From Streptomyces albiflavescens (GTDB lineage: Bacteria; Actinomycetota; Actinomycetes; Streptomycetales; Streptomycetaceae), in NCBI RefSeq assembly GCF_014645835.1, contig NZ_BMMM01000023.1, forward strand, positions 2,490-66,489: a DNA stretch of 64,000 nt. Reading direction: 5' to 3'. Positions 34,799-42,226 of the stretch are shown in pieces. The position numbers were made by a program, and so were the translations under genes. Numbering within the stretch: position 1 is the first letter of the stretch; every line of letters begins with the position of its first letter. A model generated the notes under the pieces. The model saw only the letters and a program-made list of their open reading frames with translations, did no database searches and had not been told where the DNA came from.

Positions 34799-36280
34799 AT
34801 GGCTGACACCCTGCGTGCCCCGGTCCGCGCACCGGCTGCCGGTGCCGCGCCGCCACACCGCGCGTGGACCGTCGTACTGGCCGGACTCGGGGCACTGCTC
34901 TGCTCCCTGGACGTGGTCGTCGTCGCGACCGCGCTGCCCGCGCTGCGGGCCGACTTCGGGGCGAGCCTGTCCGACCTGGAGTGGACGATCAACGCGTACA
35001 ACCTCGTCTTCGCCTGCCTCACCCTGACCGGCGCGGCGCTCGGTGACCGCTTCGGGCGGCGCCGCATGTACGTCGTCGGGCTCGCCGTCTTCACGCTGGC
35101 CTCGGCGCTGGCGGCGCTCGCGGGCGGTCCGGGGCAGCTCATCGCCGCGCGCGTGGTCCAGGGCGCCGGAGCGGCCGTCCTGCTGCCGCTCACGCTGACC
35201 CTGATCAGCGAGGCGTTCCCGGCCGAGAAGCGGGGCGTGGCGATCGGCGTGTGGGGTGGGGTGACCGGGCTCGGCGTGGCCGCGGGACCCGTGCTCGGCG
35301 GCGCTGTCACCGAGGGCCTGTCCTGGCAGTGGATCTTCTGGCTGAATGTGCCGACGGGGCTCGCGATGCTGCCGCTTGCCGCCCTCAAGCTGCGCGAGAG
35401 CTATGGTCCCCGTCCTCAACTCGACGTCGTGGGGCTGCTGTTGGCGGCCGTGGGGCTGACGGGTCTCGCCTGGGCGCCGGTGCGCGCCCCGGAGGCGGGT
35501 TGGGGGAGCGCCGAGGTGCTGGGCGCGCTGACCGTCGGCGTCGTCTTCGTGGCGGCCTTCCTCGGCTGGGAGCGGTCGCGGGCGCGCTACCCGATGCTGC
35601 CGCTCGCGCACTTCAGGAGGCGCGGCTTCGCCACCGCCAACGGGGTGGCGTTCCTGACCTTCACGTCGCTGCTCGGCTCCCTCTTCATGATCACGCAGCT
35701 GTTCCAACTCGGCCTGGGCGAGTCCCCGTTGCAGACGGGCGTCCGGATCCTGGTGTGGACCGGCATGCCGTTGCTGGTCGCGCCGGTCGCGGGCGCGCTC
35801 GCCGACCGGTTCGGGAACCGGCCCTTCATGCTGACGGGCCTCGTCCTGCAGGCGGTCGGCCTCGGGCTGCTGGCCCGGCAGGTGGAGCCCGGCGTCGGCT
35901 ACGGCAGCCTGGTCGTGCCGCTGATCGTCGCCGGCATCGGCATCTCCATGGTCTTCCCGACCGTCGCGAACTCCGTGACCTCGTCGGTGCCGCCCGGCGA
36001 CGCGGGTGTCGCGGCCGGCGTCAACAACGCGCTGCGCGAGCTGGGCGGTGTCTTCGGTGTCGCCGTCGCCGCGGCCGTGTTCACACGGTACGGGGGCTAC
36101 GGCTCGGCGGAGTCCTTCGTCGACGGGTGCGGGCCCGCGCTGTGGGTCTCGGCGGGGGTCGCTGCGGCGGGGGCGGTGGTGGCGGCGTTCGCACCGGCGC
36201 GCGCCCGGGCGCAGAGTCCGGATGCTCCCCGCGCCGGGGCTCGGAAGCCGGATGTGTCCCACGCCCGGGCTTCGGACTGA
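34799..36280 (+). CDS. MFS transporter, DHA2 (EmrB/QacA) family
   Basis: A 493-residue protein with 14 predicted membrane segments. Landmarks are SLDVVVVATALPALRADFGASLSDLEWTINAYNLVFACL, the loop motif GDRFGRRRMYVVGL, and motif C-like GVTGLGVAAGPVLGGAV. DHA2 members export drugs and antibiotics by proton antiport. The ATG at 34799 has GGAAGGA 6 nt upstream. The C-terminal 40 residues are polar. Its position after the sigma factor and TIGR03086 genes suggests coordinate stress-linked expression (inference). Confidence 0.9.
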   Translation: MADTLRAPVRAPAAGAAPPHRAWTVVLAGLGALLCSLDVVVVATALPALRADFGASLSDLEWTINAYNLVFACLTLTGAALGDRFGRRRMYVVGLAVFTLASALAALAGGPGQLIAARVVQGAGAAVLLPLTLTLISEAFPAEKRGVAIGVWGGVTGLGVAAGPVLGGAVTEGLSWQWIFWLNVPTGLAMLPLAALKLRESYGPRPQLDVVGLLLAAVGLTGLAWAPVRAPEAGWGSAEVLGALTVGVVFVAAFLGWERSRARYPMLPLAHFRRRGFATANGVAFLTFTSLLGSLFMITQLFQLGLGESPLQTGVRILVWTGMPLLVAPVAGALADRFGNRPFMLTGLVLQAVGLGLLARQVEPGVGYGSLVVPLIVAGIGISMVFPTVANSVTSSVPPGDAGVAAGVNNALRELGGVFGVAVAAAVFTRYGGYGSAESFVDGCGPALWVSAGVAAAGAVVAAFAPARARAQSPDAPRAGARKPDVSHARASD

Positions 36281-36388
36281 CACCTTCCGCCGCCCCGACC
36301 TCAGGGGCTGACAATTTTCGCGCACTGGGCTCGAAAAACCGTCAATTCCTCACGCTCAGGGGCTTGTAGACGCCCGCCCACCTCTTTA

Positions 36389-36419
36389 TAGTCGTAATGA
36401 CTATTAGTCGATCTGACTA
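36389..36419. promoter_or_regulatory. Twin NrtR-type operators
   Basis: TAGTCGTAATGACTA (36389-36403) and TAGTCGATCTGACTA (36405-36419) each have perfect TAGTC/GACTA arms around 5-base spacers, with centres 16 bases apart. They precede the Nudix regulator gene. NrtR proteins are known to bind such palindromes and release them on binding ADP-ribose. Confidence 0.75.
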
Positions 36420-36439
36420 TTAATAGGAGGTGGGTGGGC

Positions 36440-37198
36440 GTGCTCGCACGGGAAGGCCGTGCACCCGGCGGCAAGGCACCCGAGGGCTACGACAAGTACG
36501 CGTTCGAGCCCTTCGCCGTCACCGTCGACCTGGCCGTCCTGACGGTGCGCGGGGGCGTGCTTCAGGCGCTGCTCGTCGAGCGGGGCCAGGAGCCGTACGC
36601 GGGCCGCTGGGCACTGCCCGGCGGCTTCGTGCTGCCGCACGAGTCCGCGGAGACCGCGGCCCGGCGTGAACTCGCCGAGGAGACCGGCCTGTCGGACGTC
36701 TCCGGACTCCATCTGGAACAGCTGCGGACCTACACGGAACCCGATCGGGACCCCAGGATGCGGGTCGTCTCCGTCGCGTACGCCGCGCTGCTCCCGGACC
36801 CTCCCGAGCCGCGCGGCGGTGGTGACGCGGCGCAGGCCCAGTGGCTGCGGTACAACGCGCTCGGTCCGCTCGCCTTCGACCACGACCGGATCCTCGCGGA
36901 CGCCCACGAACGCGTCGGTGCCAAGCTCGAGTACACCTGTCTCGCCACGTCCTTCTGCCCGCCCGAGTTCACTCTCGGAGAGCTGCAGCAGGTCTACGAG
37001 ACCGTGTGGGGCACCGCCCTCGACCGGCCCAACTTCCGGCGCAAGGTCCTCGCCACGCCGGGCTTCGTCGAACAGATCCCCGGTGCCGCGCGCCTCACCG
37101 GAGGCCGCGGCAAGCCCGCCGCGCTCTACCGGGCGGGCGGTGCCAAAGCCCTGCACCCACCCTTGCTGCGTCCCACTTCGGAAGGACGGCCCTCATGA
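36440..37198 (+). CDS. nrtR: NrtR-type Nudix transcriptional regulator
   Basis: A 252-residue protein. An N-terminal Nudix domain starts with KYAFEPFAVTVDLAVLTVRGG; the Nudix box GGFVLPHESAETAARRELAEE is intact, so hydrolase activity cannot be excluded. The C-terminal winged helix (FTLGELQQVYETVWGTALDRPNFRRKVL) is the NrtR DNA-binding domain. NrtR represses NAD metabolism genes and responds to ADP-ribose. The GTG at 36440 has AGGAGG 9 nt upstream; GTG 36434 is too close to it. It sits immediately behind twin palindromes, implying autoregulation, and overlaps the downstream ADP-ribosylglycohydrolase gene as ATGA. Confidence 0.88.
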   Translation: MLAREGRAPGGKAPEGYDKYAFEPFAVTVDLAVLTVRGGVLQALLVERGQEPYAGRWALPGGFVLPHESAETAARRELAEETGLSDVSGLHLEQLRTYTEPDRDPRMRVVSVAYAALLPDPPEPRGGGDAAQAQWLRYNALGPLAFDHDRILADAHERVGAKLEYTCLATSFCPPEFTLGELQQVYETVWGTALDRPNFRRKVLATPGFVEQIPGAARLTGGRGKPAALYRAGGAKALHPPLLRPTSEGRPS

Positions 37199-38217
37199 CC
37201 ACCACGACGCTCGCGAAGCGCGCCGCCACCGGTTCCCTGATCGGACTCGCGCTGGGCGACGCGCTCGGGTTCCCGACCGAATTCAACTCCGTGCCGGCGA
37301 TCCTCGCCAAGTGCGGTCCCTGGCGGCAGATGAAGCTGCCCAGGCCGGCGACGGTCACCGACGACACACAGATGACGCTGGCGCTGGCGCGGGGGCTGCG
37401 CACGGCGATGGACCGCGGCCTGCTCGGCCCGCTGCGGATGGAGCGGCCGGTCCGCGAGGAGTTCGTGAACTGGTACCAGTCGCCCGACAACAACCGTGCG
37501 CCCGGCCGCACCTGCCTCGTCGCCTGCAACCTCCTGAAGAACGAGAAGCGCCGCTGGCAGGAGGCCAGCCAGATCGGTTCCAAGGGCTGCGGCGCCAACA
37601 TGCGTGTGGCGCCCGTCGGGCTCGTACGCGGGCTCAGCGACGAACAGCGCGCGGGCGCCGCGCAGTTCCAGGCCGCGCTCACCCACGGGCACCCCACAGC
37701 GCTCGCCGCGGCCGACCTGACGGCCCACGCGATCTGGCTCCTCACTCAGGGCGCCGAACCGATGGGCCTGGTCGGCCGGCTGCGGTCGTACGCGTACGAG
37801 AACCGCCACCGCTATCACTCCCGCTGGCTCGGCGACCTGTGGACCTTCAGCGAGGACGCCACACCGGAGGCGTTCATCGCCCGCGGCTGGGACGAGTGCC
37901 TGGGCGCCTTGGACGACCTCCGGCACGCCGTACGCACCGCCTCGCCCGAGACCGACCCGTGCCTGGCCACCGGCGGGGGATGGATCGCCGAGGAGGCGCT
38001 CGCCACCGGCCTGTTGTGCTTCCTGCTCTTCGTCGACGAACCCGTCACCGCGCTGCGTCGCGCCGCCTGCACCTCCGGCGACTCCGACTCCATCGCCTGT
38101 CTGACGGGCGCCTTCGCGGGCGCCTACCACGGCTCGGACGCCTGGCCGACGGAGTGGGCCGACCGCATCGAGTACCAGGGCGACCTGATGTCGCTGGGGG
38201 CGCTCTGGGACGCTTGA
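37195..38217 (+). CDS. ADP-ribosylglycohydrolase family protein
   Basis: A 340-residue ARH/DraG-type enzyme. GSLIGLALGDALGFPTEF near residue 12 and TVTDDTQMTLALARGL carry the first Mg-binding Asp residues; ACTSGDSDSIACLTGAFAGAYHG near residue 290 carries the second set. Such enzymes remove ADP-ribose from proteins or small molecules, yielding ADP-ribose, which is the NrtR effector. The ATG overlaps the nrtR stop by 4 bases. An insert with KRRWQEASQIGSKGCGANMRVAPVGL is typical of this family. The gene pair forms a plausible feedback unit. Confidence 0.9.
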   Translation: MTTTTLAKRAATGSLIGLALGDALGFPTEFNSVPAILAKCGPWRQMKLPRPATVTDDTQMTLALARGLRTAMDRGLLGPLRMERPVREEFVNWYQSPDNNRAPGRTCLVACNLLKNEKRRWQEASQIGSKGCGANMRVAPVGLVRGLSDEQRAGAAQFQAALTHGHPTALAAADLTAHAIWLLTQGAEPMGLVGRLRSYAYENRHRYHSRWLGDLWTFSEDATPEAFIARGWDECLGALDDLRHAVRTASPETDPCLATGGGWIAEEALATGLLCFLLFVDEPVTALRRAACTSGDSDSIACLTGAFAGAYHGSDAWPTEWADRIEYQGDLMSLGALWDA

Positions 38218-38220
38218 GGG

Positions 38221-38994
38221 ATGACTGACGACGTCCTGGACATCGACCTCGCGGCCGTGGTGGCCGAACAGCCCGACCCGCTGCTGTTCGCCACCGTCTC
38301 CGGGGCGCACCTGTACGGCTTCCCCTCGCGTGACTCGGACGTCGACCTGCGCGGCGTCCATCTGCTGCCGACCGCCGCCCTGGTGGGGCTGCGGGAGCCC
38401 GAGGAGACCCGGTCCCGGATGTGGGACCGGGACGGGGTCGAGATGGACCTGGTCACGCACGACCTGCGCAAGTTCGTACGGCTGATGCTGCGGCGCAACG
38501 GCTATGTGCTGGAGCAGCTGCTCTCGCCGCTGGTCGTGCACACCGGTGAGGCACACCGGGAGCTGGTCTCGCTCGCCCCCGGCGTTCTCACCAGCCATCA
38601 CGCCCACCACTACCGGGGGTTCGCGGCGACGCAGTGGCGGCTGTTCGAGAAGACCGGCGAACTGAAGCCGCTGCTCTACACGTTCCGCGTGCTGCTCACC
38701 GGCGTACACCTGATGCGCAGCGGCGAGGTGCAGGCCGATCTCCCCACGCTGATCGGGCAGGTCGAGGCTCCCGCGTATCTGCCGGAGCTGATCGCCGCGA
38801 AGGCGGAGCAGGAGCATGGAGACGCGGACGTCGACCACGCGCGCGTGCGGGACGACGTGGAGCGGCTGCACACCCTGCTGGACGAGGCGCAGGGCGCCTC
38901 AGCGCTGCCCGACGCCCCGACCGTGTACGACGCCCTGCACGCGCTCGTCGTACGGGTCCGTCTGGAGGGCTTGCGGGGCGGCCTGGAGCGCTGA
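38221..38994 (+). CDS. Nucleotidyltransferase (RlaP-like, COG3541 type), copy 1
   Basis: A 257-residue protein. GAHLYGFPSRDSDVDLRGVHLLP near residue 30 is the polymerase-beta-type nucleotidyltransferase signature with its DVD metal ligands. ATQWRLFEKTGELKPLLYTFRVLLTGVHLMRSGEVQADLP is a helical region typical of predicted nucleotidyltransferases related to RlaP, which co-occur with RNA ligases and repair genes. The target is unknown. It starts 3 bases after the ADP-ribosylglycohydrolase stop, so it belongs to the nrtR operon. Its 3' end overlaps that of a paralogous gene on the other strand by 96 bases. Confidence 0.8.
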   Translation: MTDDVLDIDLAAVVAEQPDPLLFATVSGAHLYGFPSRDSDVDLRGVHLLPTAALVGLREPEETRSRMWDRDGVEMDLVTHDLRKFVRLMLRRNGYVLEQLLSPLVVHTGEAHRELVSLAPGVLTSHHAHHYRGFAATQWRLFEKTGELKPLLYTFRVLLTGVHLMRSGEVQADLPTLIGQVEAPAYLPELIAAKAEQEHGDADVDHARVRDDVERLHTLLDEAQGASALPDAPTVYDALHALVVRVRLEGLRGGLER

Positions 38995-39684
38995 GGCGCG
39001 GCGTACGCGGATCAGGTAGTCCTCGACGCGGGCGTGGTCCGGCTCGGGTGGGAGGGGGCTCCGCGAGGCCGCCTCGTCGGCCTCCGTCGCCAGGCGGGAC
39101 ATCCAGGTCTCGACCTCGGGCCAGGAGACCTCGCCCCGCTTCACGGCGAGCAGCGGCGCGCGCTGTTCGCCGACGTCGATCGTCAGGGCGCCGGTGCGCA
39201 GGAGGTCGCGGGAGCTCATGAGGAGGCGCAGGAGGTGCATGGCGTGCTTCCAGCGGGGCGCGCCGTGCCGGCGTACGTCGGCTTCCAGCTTCTTGCGCTG
39301 GCCCAGCGCGTAACGGGCGAACGTGTCATGGGCCCGGCGGGAGAGGAACGCCTCACGGAGGGCGAGGAGCTCGCGGCCCGTGTCGTCGGCGTACTCGACG
39401 AGGGGGGAGTGCAGGCACTCCAGGATGTTCGGGTTGGCGCGCAACGCGAGGGCGCAGAAGCGCTCCAGCTCCCAGCTGAACTGCTCCTCGGCCGGGCCCT
39501 CGACATGAGTCGGTGGCTTGTCGAAGCGCCAGAAGAGCGGTGTCGGGGCGAGGAACACGCCCCGGCGGTCCGTGTCGCTGGTGTCCGTGGCCAGACCGAA
39601 AGCGCGTGAACCCATCACGCAGGAGTAGATCGTGTGGTCGCGCACCAGCGCCTCGTGGTCTGGCTCCAGAGCCTCGGAATCCAT
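38899..39684 (-). CDS. Nucleotidyltransferase (RlaP-like, COG3541 type), copy 2
   Basis: A 261-residue paralogue of the protein encoded at 38221. The signature is YSCVMGSRAFGLATDTSDTDRRGVFLAP, with GS and DTD matching GA and DVD in the other copy; LRANPNILECLHSPLVEY parallels LRRNGYVLEQLLSPLVVH. The helical core includes KHAMHLLRLLMSSRDLLRTG. The ATG at 39684 is chosen because the frame upstream lacks start signals. It ends the minus-strand operon that begins at 41416 and contains the Rieske gene. The C-terminal part (about 32 residues) lies in the overlap with copy 1. Confidence 0.8.
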   Translation of the reverse strand: MDSEALEPDHEALVRDHTIYSCVMGSRAFGLATDTSDTDRRGVFLAPTPLFWRFDKPPTHVEGPAEEQFSWELERFCALALRANPNILECLHSPLVEYADDTGRELLALREAFLSRRAHDTFARYALGQRKKLEADVRRHGAPRWKHAMHLLRLLMSSRDLLRTGALTIDVGEQRAPLLAVKRGEVSWPEVETWMSRLATEADEAASRSPLPPEPDHARVEDYLIRVRRASALQAAPQALQTDPYDERVQGVVHGRGVGQR

Positions 39685-39706
39685 GCCCGGGAGCGTACGT
39701 GCCCGG

Positions 39707-40120
39707 TCAGGCCAGGCGGATCGAATTTCCCTCCACCGTGATCTTCTTCGCGGGCAGCGGGCGCGTGGCGGGCCCATGGACCACCGAAGCGTCGGTGATG
39801 CGGTACTTGCTGCCGTGGCAGGGGCAGTCGATGGTGCCGTCCGCCACCTTGTTCACCGTGCAGCCCTGATGGGTGCAGATGGCCGAGAAGCACTTGAACT
39901 CGTCCTTCTTGGGCTGGGTGACCACGACCTTCTTGTCCTTGAAGATCTTGCCCCCGCCGACCGGGATGTCGGACGTCTTGGCCAGTACGCCACCATCGGC
40001 CGCCGCCGGAGAGGCGCTGCTACTGCTGCTGTTGTTGTCGCCGTACTTACTGCACCCCGCGAGCAGGACGGCGGCCGCGCCCGTTCCCAGAACCGTGCGC
40101 CGCGCAGGGGGGTTGGTCAT
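39707..40120 (-). CDS. Rieske (2Fe-2S) lipoprotein, Tat-exported
   Basis: A 137-residue protein. The N-terminus RRTVLGTGAAAVLLAGC combines a twin-arginine motif with a lipobox ending at Cys23. A Ser-rich linker follows. The Rieske cluster motifs are CTHQGC and CPCHGSKY, both complete with two Cys and two His. It would be an extracytoplasmic, membrane-anchored electron carrier. It overlaps the upstream membrane protein gene by 4 bases, so the two are expected to work together. It is shorter than Rieske subunits of the bc complex and lacks membrane helices. Confidence 0.9.
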   Translation of the reverse strand: MTNPPARRTVLGTGAAAVLLAGCSKYGDNNSSSSSASPAAADGGVLAKTSDIPVGGGKIFKDKKVVVTQPKKDEFKCFSAICTHQGCTVNKVADGTIDCPCHGSKYRITDASVVHGPATRPLPAKKITVEGNSIRLA

Positions 40121-40701
40121 GTCTTCACTCCGAATGTGCGGAAGAACCAGAGAGCCGACGTGAGCCAGACGGCCGTGAGGACGACGAAGACGAGTCCCCC
40201 GACGAACGGCAGCAGCCAGCCGGGCAGTCGCTCCGAGCGGAGCAAGAGCATTTTTGCACTAAATGCCCCAAAGAAGAAGCAACCCAGAAGCGAGTGCCAC
40301 AGCACGCGCGGCTCGTACGTCTGATAGCCGAACGCGTACAGACAGTGCACCGCGACAGGCACCGACACCAGGAAAGCGATCCGCCCCGACCAGCGGTGCA
40401 GCACCGGCGCCCAGCTCGGCCCCGGCAGCTTCCCGTACATCATGAACGCCGAGACGAGCTGGACGAGGGCGAAAGCGAACGCCGTCGTCGCCAGCCACGA
40501 CTTCACGGCGCCCGTGCTGCTGAAGCCGGCGAGATCGAAGGCGATACCCGTCGGCTCGTGCACCTTGCCGTACACGCCGAGGCCGACCGCGACCGCGGCG
40601 GCGACCAGGGCCGGGACGAGATAGCGGGCGGCGCTCGCGCGGCCGTTGGCGGGTTGGGGCGAAGGGGAGCCCTGGGTGGCGGCGTTCGGGTCCACGGTCA
40701 T
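40117..40701 (-). CDS. DUF6529-like multi-helix membrane protein
   Basis: A 194-residue protein with about five hydrophobic segments. Histidines lie in or near helices (VLHRWSGRIAF, VPVAVHCLYAFGYQ, VLWHSLLGCFFFGAF), a pattern resembling cytochrome b561-type haem sites. The first 25 residues are polar. It overlaps the Rieske gene by 4 bases. A role as a membrane haem partner for the Rieske lipoprotein is inferred. The family name is from memory. Confidence 0.65.
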   Translation of the reverse strand: MTVDPNAATQGSPSPQPANGRASAARYLVPALVAAAVAVGLGVYGKVHEPTGIAFDLAGFSSTGAVKSWLATTAFAFALVQLVSAFMMYGKLPGPSWAPVLHRWSGRIAFLVSVPVAVHCLYAFGYQTYEPRVLWHSLLGCFFFGAFSAKMLLLRSERLPGWLLPFVGGLVFVVLTAVWLTSALWFFRTFGVKT

Positions 40702-40750
40702 GATCGGCTCCCTGCGGAGGAGGGGGTCGGAACGGGGGACGGGGGCTGGG

Positions 40751-41416
40751 TCAGGGGGTGACGGGCCGTGCGGTGAGCTGTTCGCCGTCGATCGTCACGG
40801 CGCCGGTCTCCGGGTCGATCCGGGGCGCCGCCGAGGGCTTGCCGTCGCGGTCGAGGATGCCGACCTGCCCCCCACCGGGCAGCACGATCCAGCCGCCCTC
40901 GAGCTTGGCGCCCCTGACGGTGGCCGTCGCCCGGTACAGCCCGGACGGCCTGACCGCCTTGTCGGCGGTGAAGCCGTAGCGCTGCCCGCCCAGGTCGACG
41001 GTGCCGCGGATGGTCTTGCCCTCCTGGAGCGTGCCGTTCAGCTCGGCGCCGTGCTTGCCGGTGAGCTTCATGGTGCCGTCGTCCTTGACGTCGCCCCTCA
41101 GCCACGATTCCTTGTCGCGCCCGTCGCAGAAGTAGGCGATCGCCTTTCCGTCGCGCAGGGAGACGGCGACCGCGGAGGAGTTGTCGTCGGTGCGGCCCGC
41201 GTAGTCGGCGTTGGGCGGAGCGCTCTTCGAAGGAGTCGGTGACGGTGTGGTCCTCGTCGGCGACGGACTGGGCGGTGAGCTCGGCGACACGGAGACGCCC
41301 GGCGACTCGTTCCGGTACGACGTGCCCTTCGTCCCCGTCGTCGCGTCGAGCGACAGCATGAACACGCCGAGCAGCAGCCCCGCGAGAAGGGTGAGAAGTG
41401 GTCCTGGACGCTTCAT
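40751..41416 (-). CDS. Hypothetical secreted/membrane-anchored protein
   Basis: A 221-residue protein. Residues 6-24 are a hydrophobic signal anchor (LLTLLAGLLLGVFMLSLDA). A Pro/Ser/Thr-rich linker spans about 38-68. The rest is a beta-rich domain (AVAVSLRDGKAIAYFCDGRDKESWLRGDVKDDGTMKLTGKHG, then GTVDLGGQRYGFTADK). It leads the operon with the DUF6529-like protein and the Rieske lipoprotein, so it may assist the extracytoplasmic redox pair. I do not recognise a defined family. Confidence 0.65.
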   Translation of the reverse strand: MKRPGPLLTLLAGLLLGVFMLSLDATTGTKGTSYRNESPGVSVSPSSPPSPSPTRTTPSPTPSKSAPPNADYAGRTDDNSSAVAVSLRDGKAIAYFCDGRDKESWLRGDVKDDGTMKLTGKHGAELNGTLQEGKTIRGTVDLGGQRYGFTADKAVRPSGLYRATATVRGAKLEGGWIVLPGGGQVGILDRDGKPSAAPRIDPETGAVTIDGEQLTARPVTP

Positions 41417-41863
41417 AGGGGCCTCCCCCGAGGCGGGTCTCCTGCCATGAGAGCGGACCCGTGCCCGCGCGTCCAGAGGCGCACGGGCGTGTTCTCACTA
41501 CAAGTGGCGAGATAGAGCGATTCGAGTGACATTGACAGGGTCTGAGGCTGGGCTGTGGCGCGCAGATCCAGCAGGCGCTGCCCGACGGCACCCTCAAGCA
41601 GGTCGCCGAGCACGCCGGTGTCACTCCGGACCAGGCCGCGACGCAGATCGCCGAGACCCTGCCCAAGGTCGTCGACAAGGTGACCCCGAACGGCGAAATG
41701 CCGTCCGCCTCCCTGGAGGACCTCATCAAGGCGCAGCTGGTCTGACGCCGAGTGGTGCGTGCGCGGCGGCCGTCTCGTCAGGCGGGCGCCGCGCACCTGC
41801 GCGTCGCGAGCTGACTACGCTGGTGTGACAAGACGTGCAGACAGATCAACGAGGAGTTTCACC
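41417..41863. other. Stretch holding a decayed yidB remnant
   Basis: Between the hypothetical membrane protein and aroH there is no intact gene. It contains the yidB fragment at 41536-41745 and, at 41851-41856, the GAGGAG ribosome binding site of aroH. The upstream half of yidB is absent, and bases 41417-41535 show no recognisable coding. Confidence 0.6.
41536..41745 (+). pseudogene. yidB (DUF937) C-terminal remnant
   Basis: The frame from 41536 to the TGA at 41743-41745 encodes IQQALPDGTLKQVAEHAG, then VTPDQAATQIAETLPKVVDK, NGEMPSASLEDLIKAQLV. This is the conserved end of YidB/DUF937 proteins. An in-frame TGA at 41533 cuts it off, and no N-terminal half lies upstream, so only about 68 codons survive. 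Confidence 0.65.
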
Positions 41864-42226
41864 GTGGCGGTACGAGCGGTCCGGGGTGCCGTCCAACTGG
41901 AGCGGGACGAGGCCGGGCACATGGACGAGCAGGTCAGCGAGCTGCTCACCGCCATCCTGGAGCGGAACGAGCTCACCACGGACGACCTGATCAGCATCTG
42001 GTTCACCGCGACGCCCGATCTGCACAGCGACTTCCCGGCGGCCGCGGCGCGCAAGCTCGGCATCGTCGACGTACCGCTGATCTGCGCGCAGGAGCTGGAC
42101 ATCGAGGGCGCGATGCCCCGTGTCGTGCGGGTCCTCGCGCACATCGCGTCCGACCGGTCGCGCGCCGACATCGTGCACGTCTACCTGGGCGCCGCGGGCG
42201 CGCTGCGCAAGGACATCGCCCAATGA
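41864..42226 (+). CDS. aroH: Chorismate mutase, AroH class
   Basis: A 120-residue AroH-type enzyme: VRAVRGAVQLERDEAGHMDEQVSELLTAILERN, then ISIWFTATPDLHSDFPAAAARKLG and ICAQELDIEGAMPRVVRVLAH, with the Arg and Glu residues that bind chorismate. It converts chorismate to prephenate. The GTG at 41864 follows GAGGAG at 7 nt. It overlaps tyrA as ATGA, so prephenate is produced and used by coupled genes. Confidence 0.93.
   Translation: MAVRAVRGAVQLERDEAGHMDEQVSELLTAILERNELTTDDLISIWFTATPDLHSDFPAAAARKLGIVDVPLICAQELDIEGAMPRVVRVLAHIASDRSRADIVHVYLGAAGALRKDIAQ

Noticed and set aside
40698..41729. A 343-codon minus-strand frame spanning the hypothetical gene and the yidB remnant
   Set aside because: It is out of frame with the hypothetical protein, which has a signal anchor and ordered domain, and antisense to the yidB fragment.
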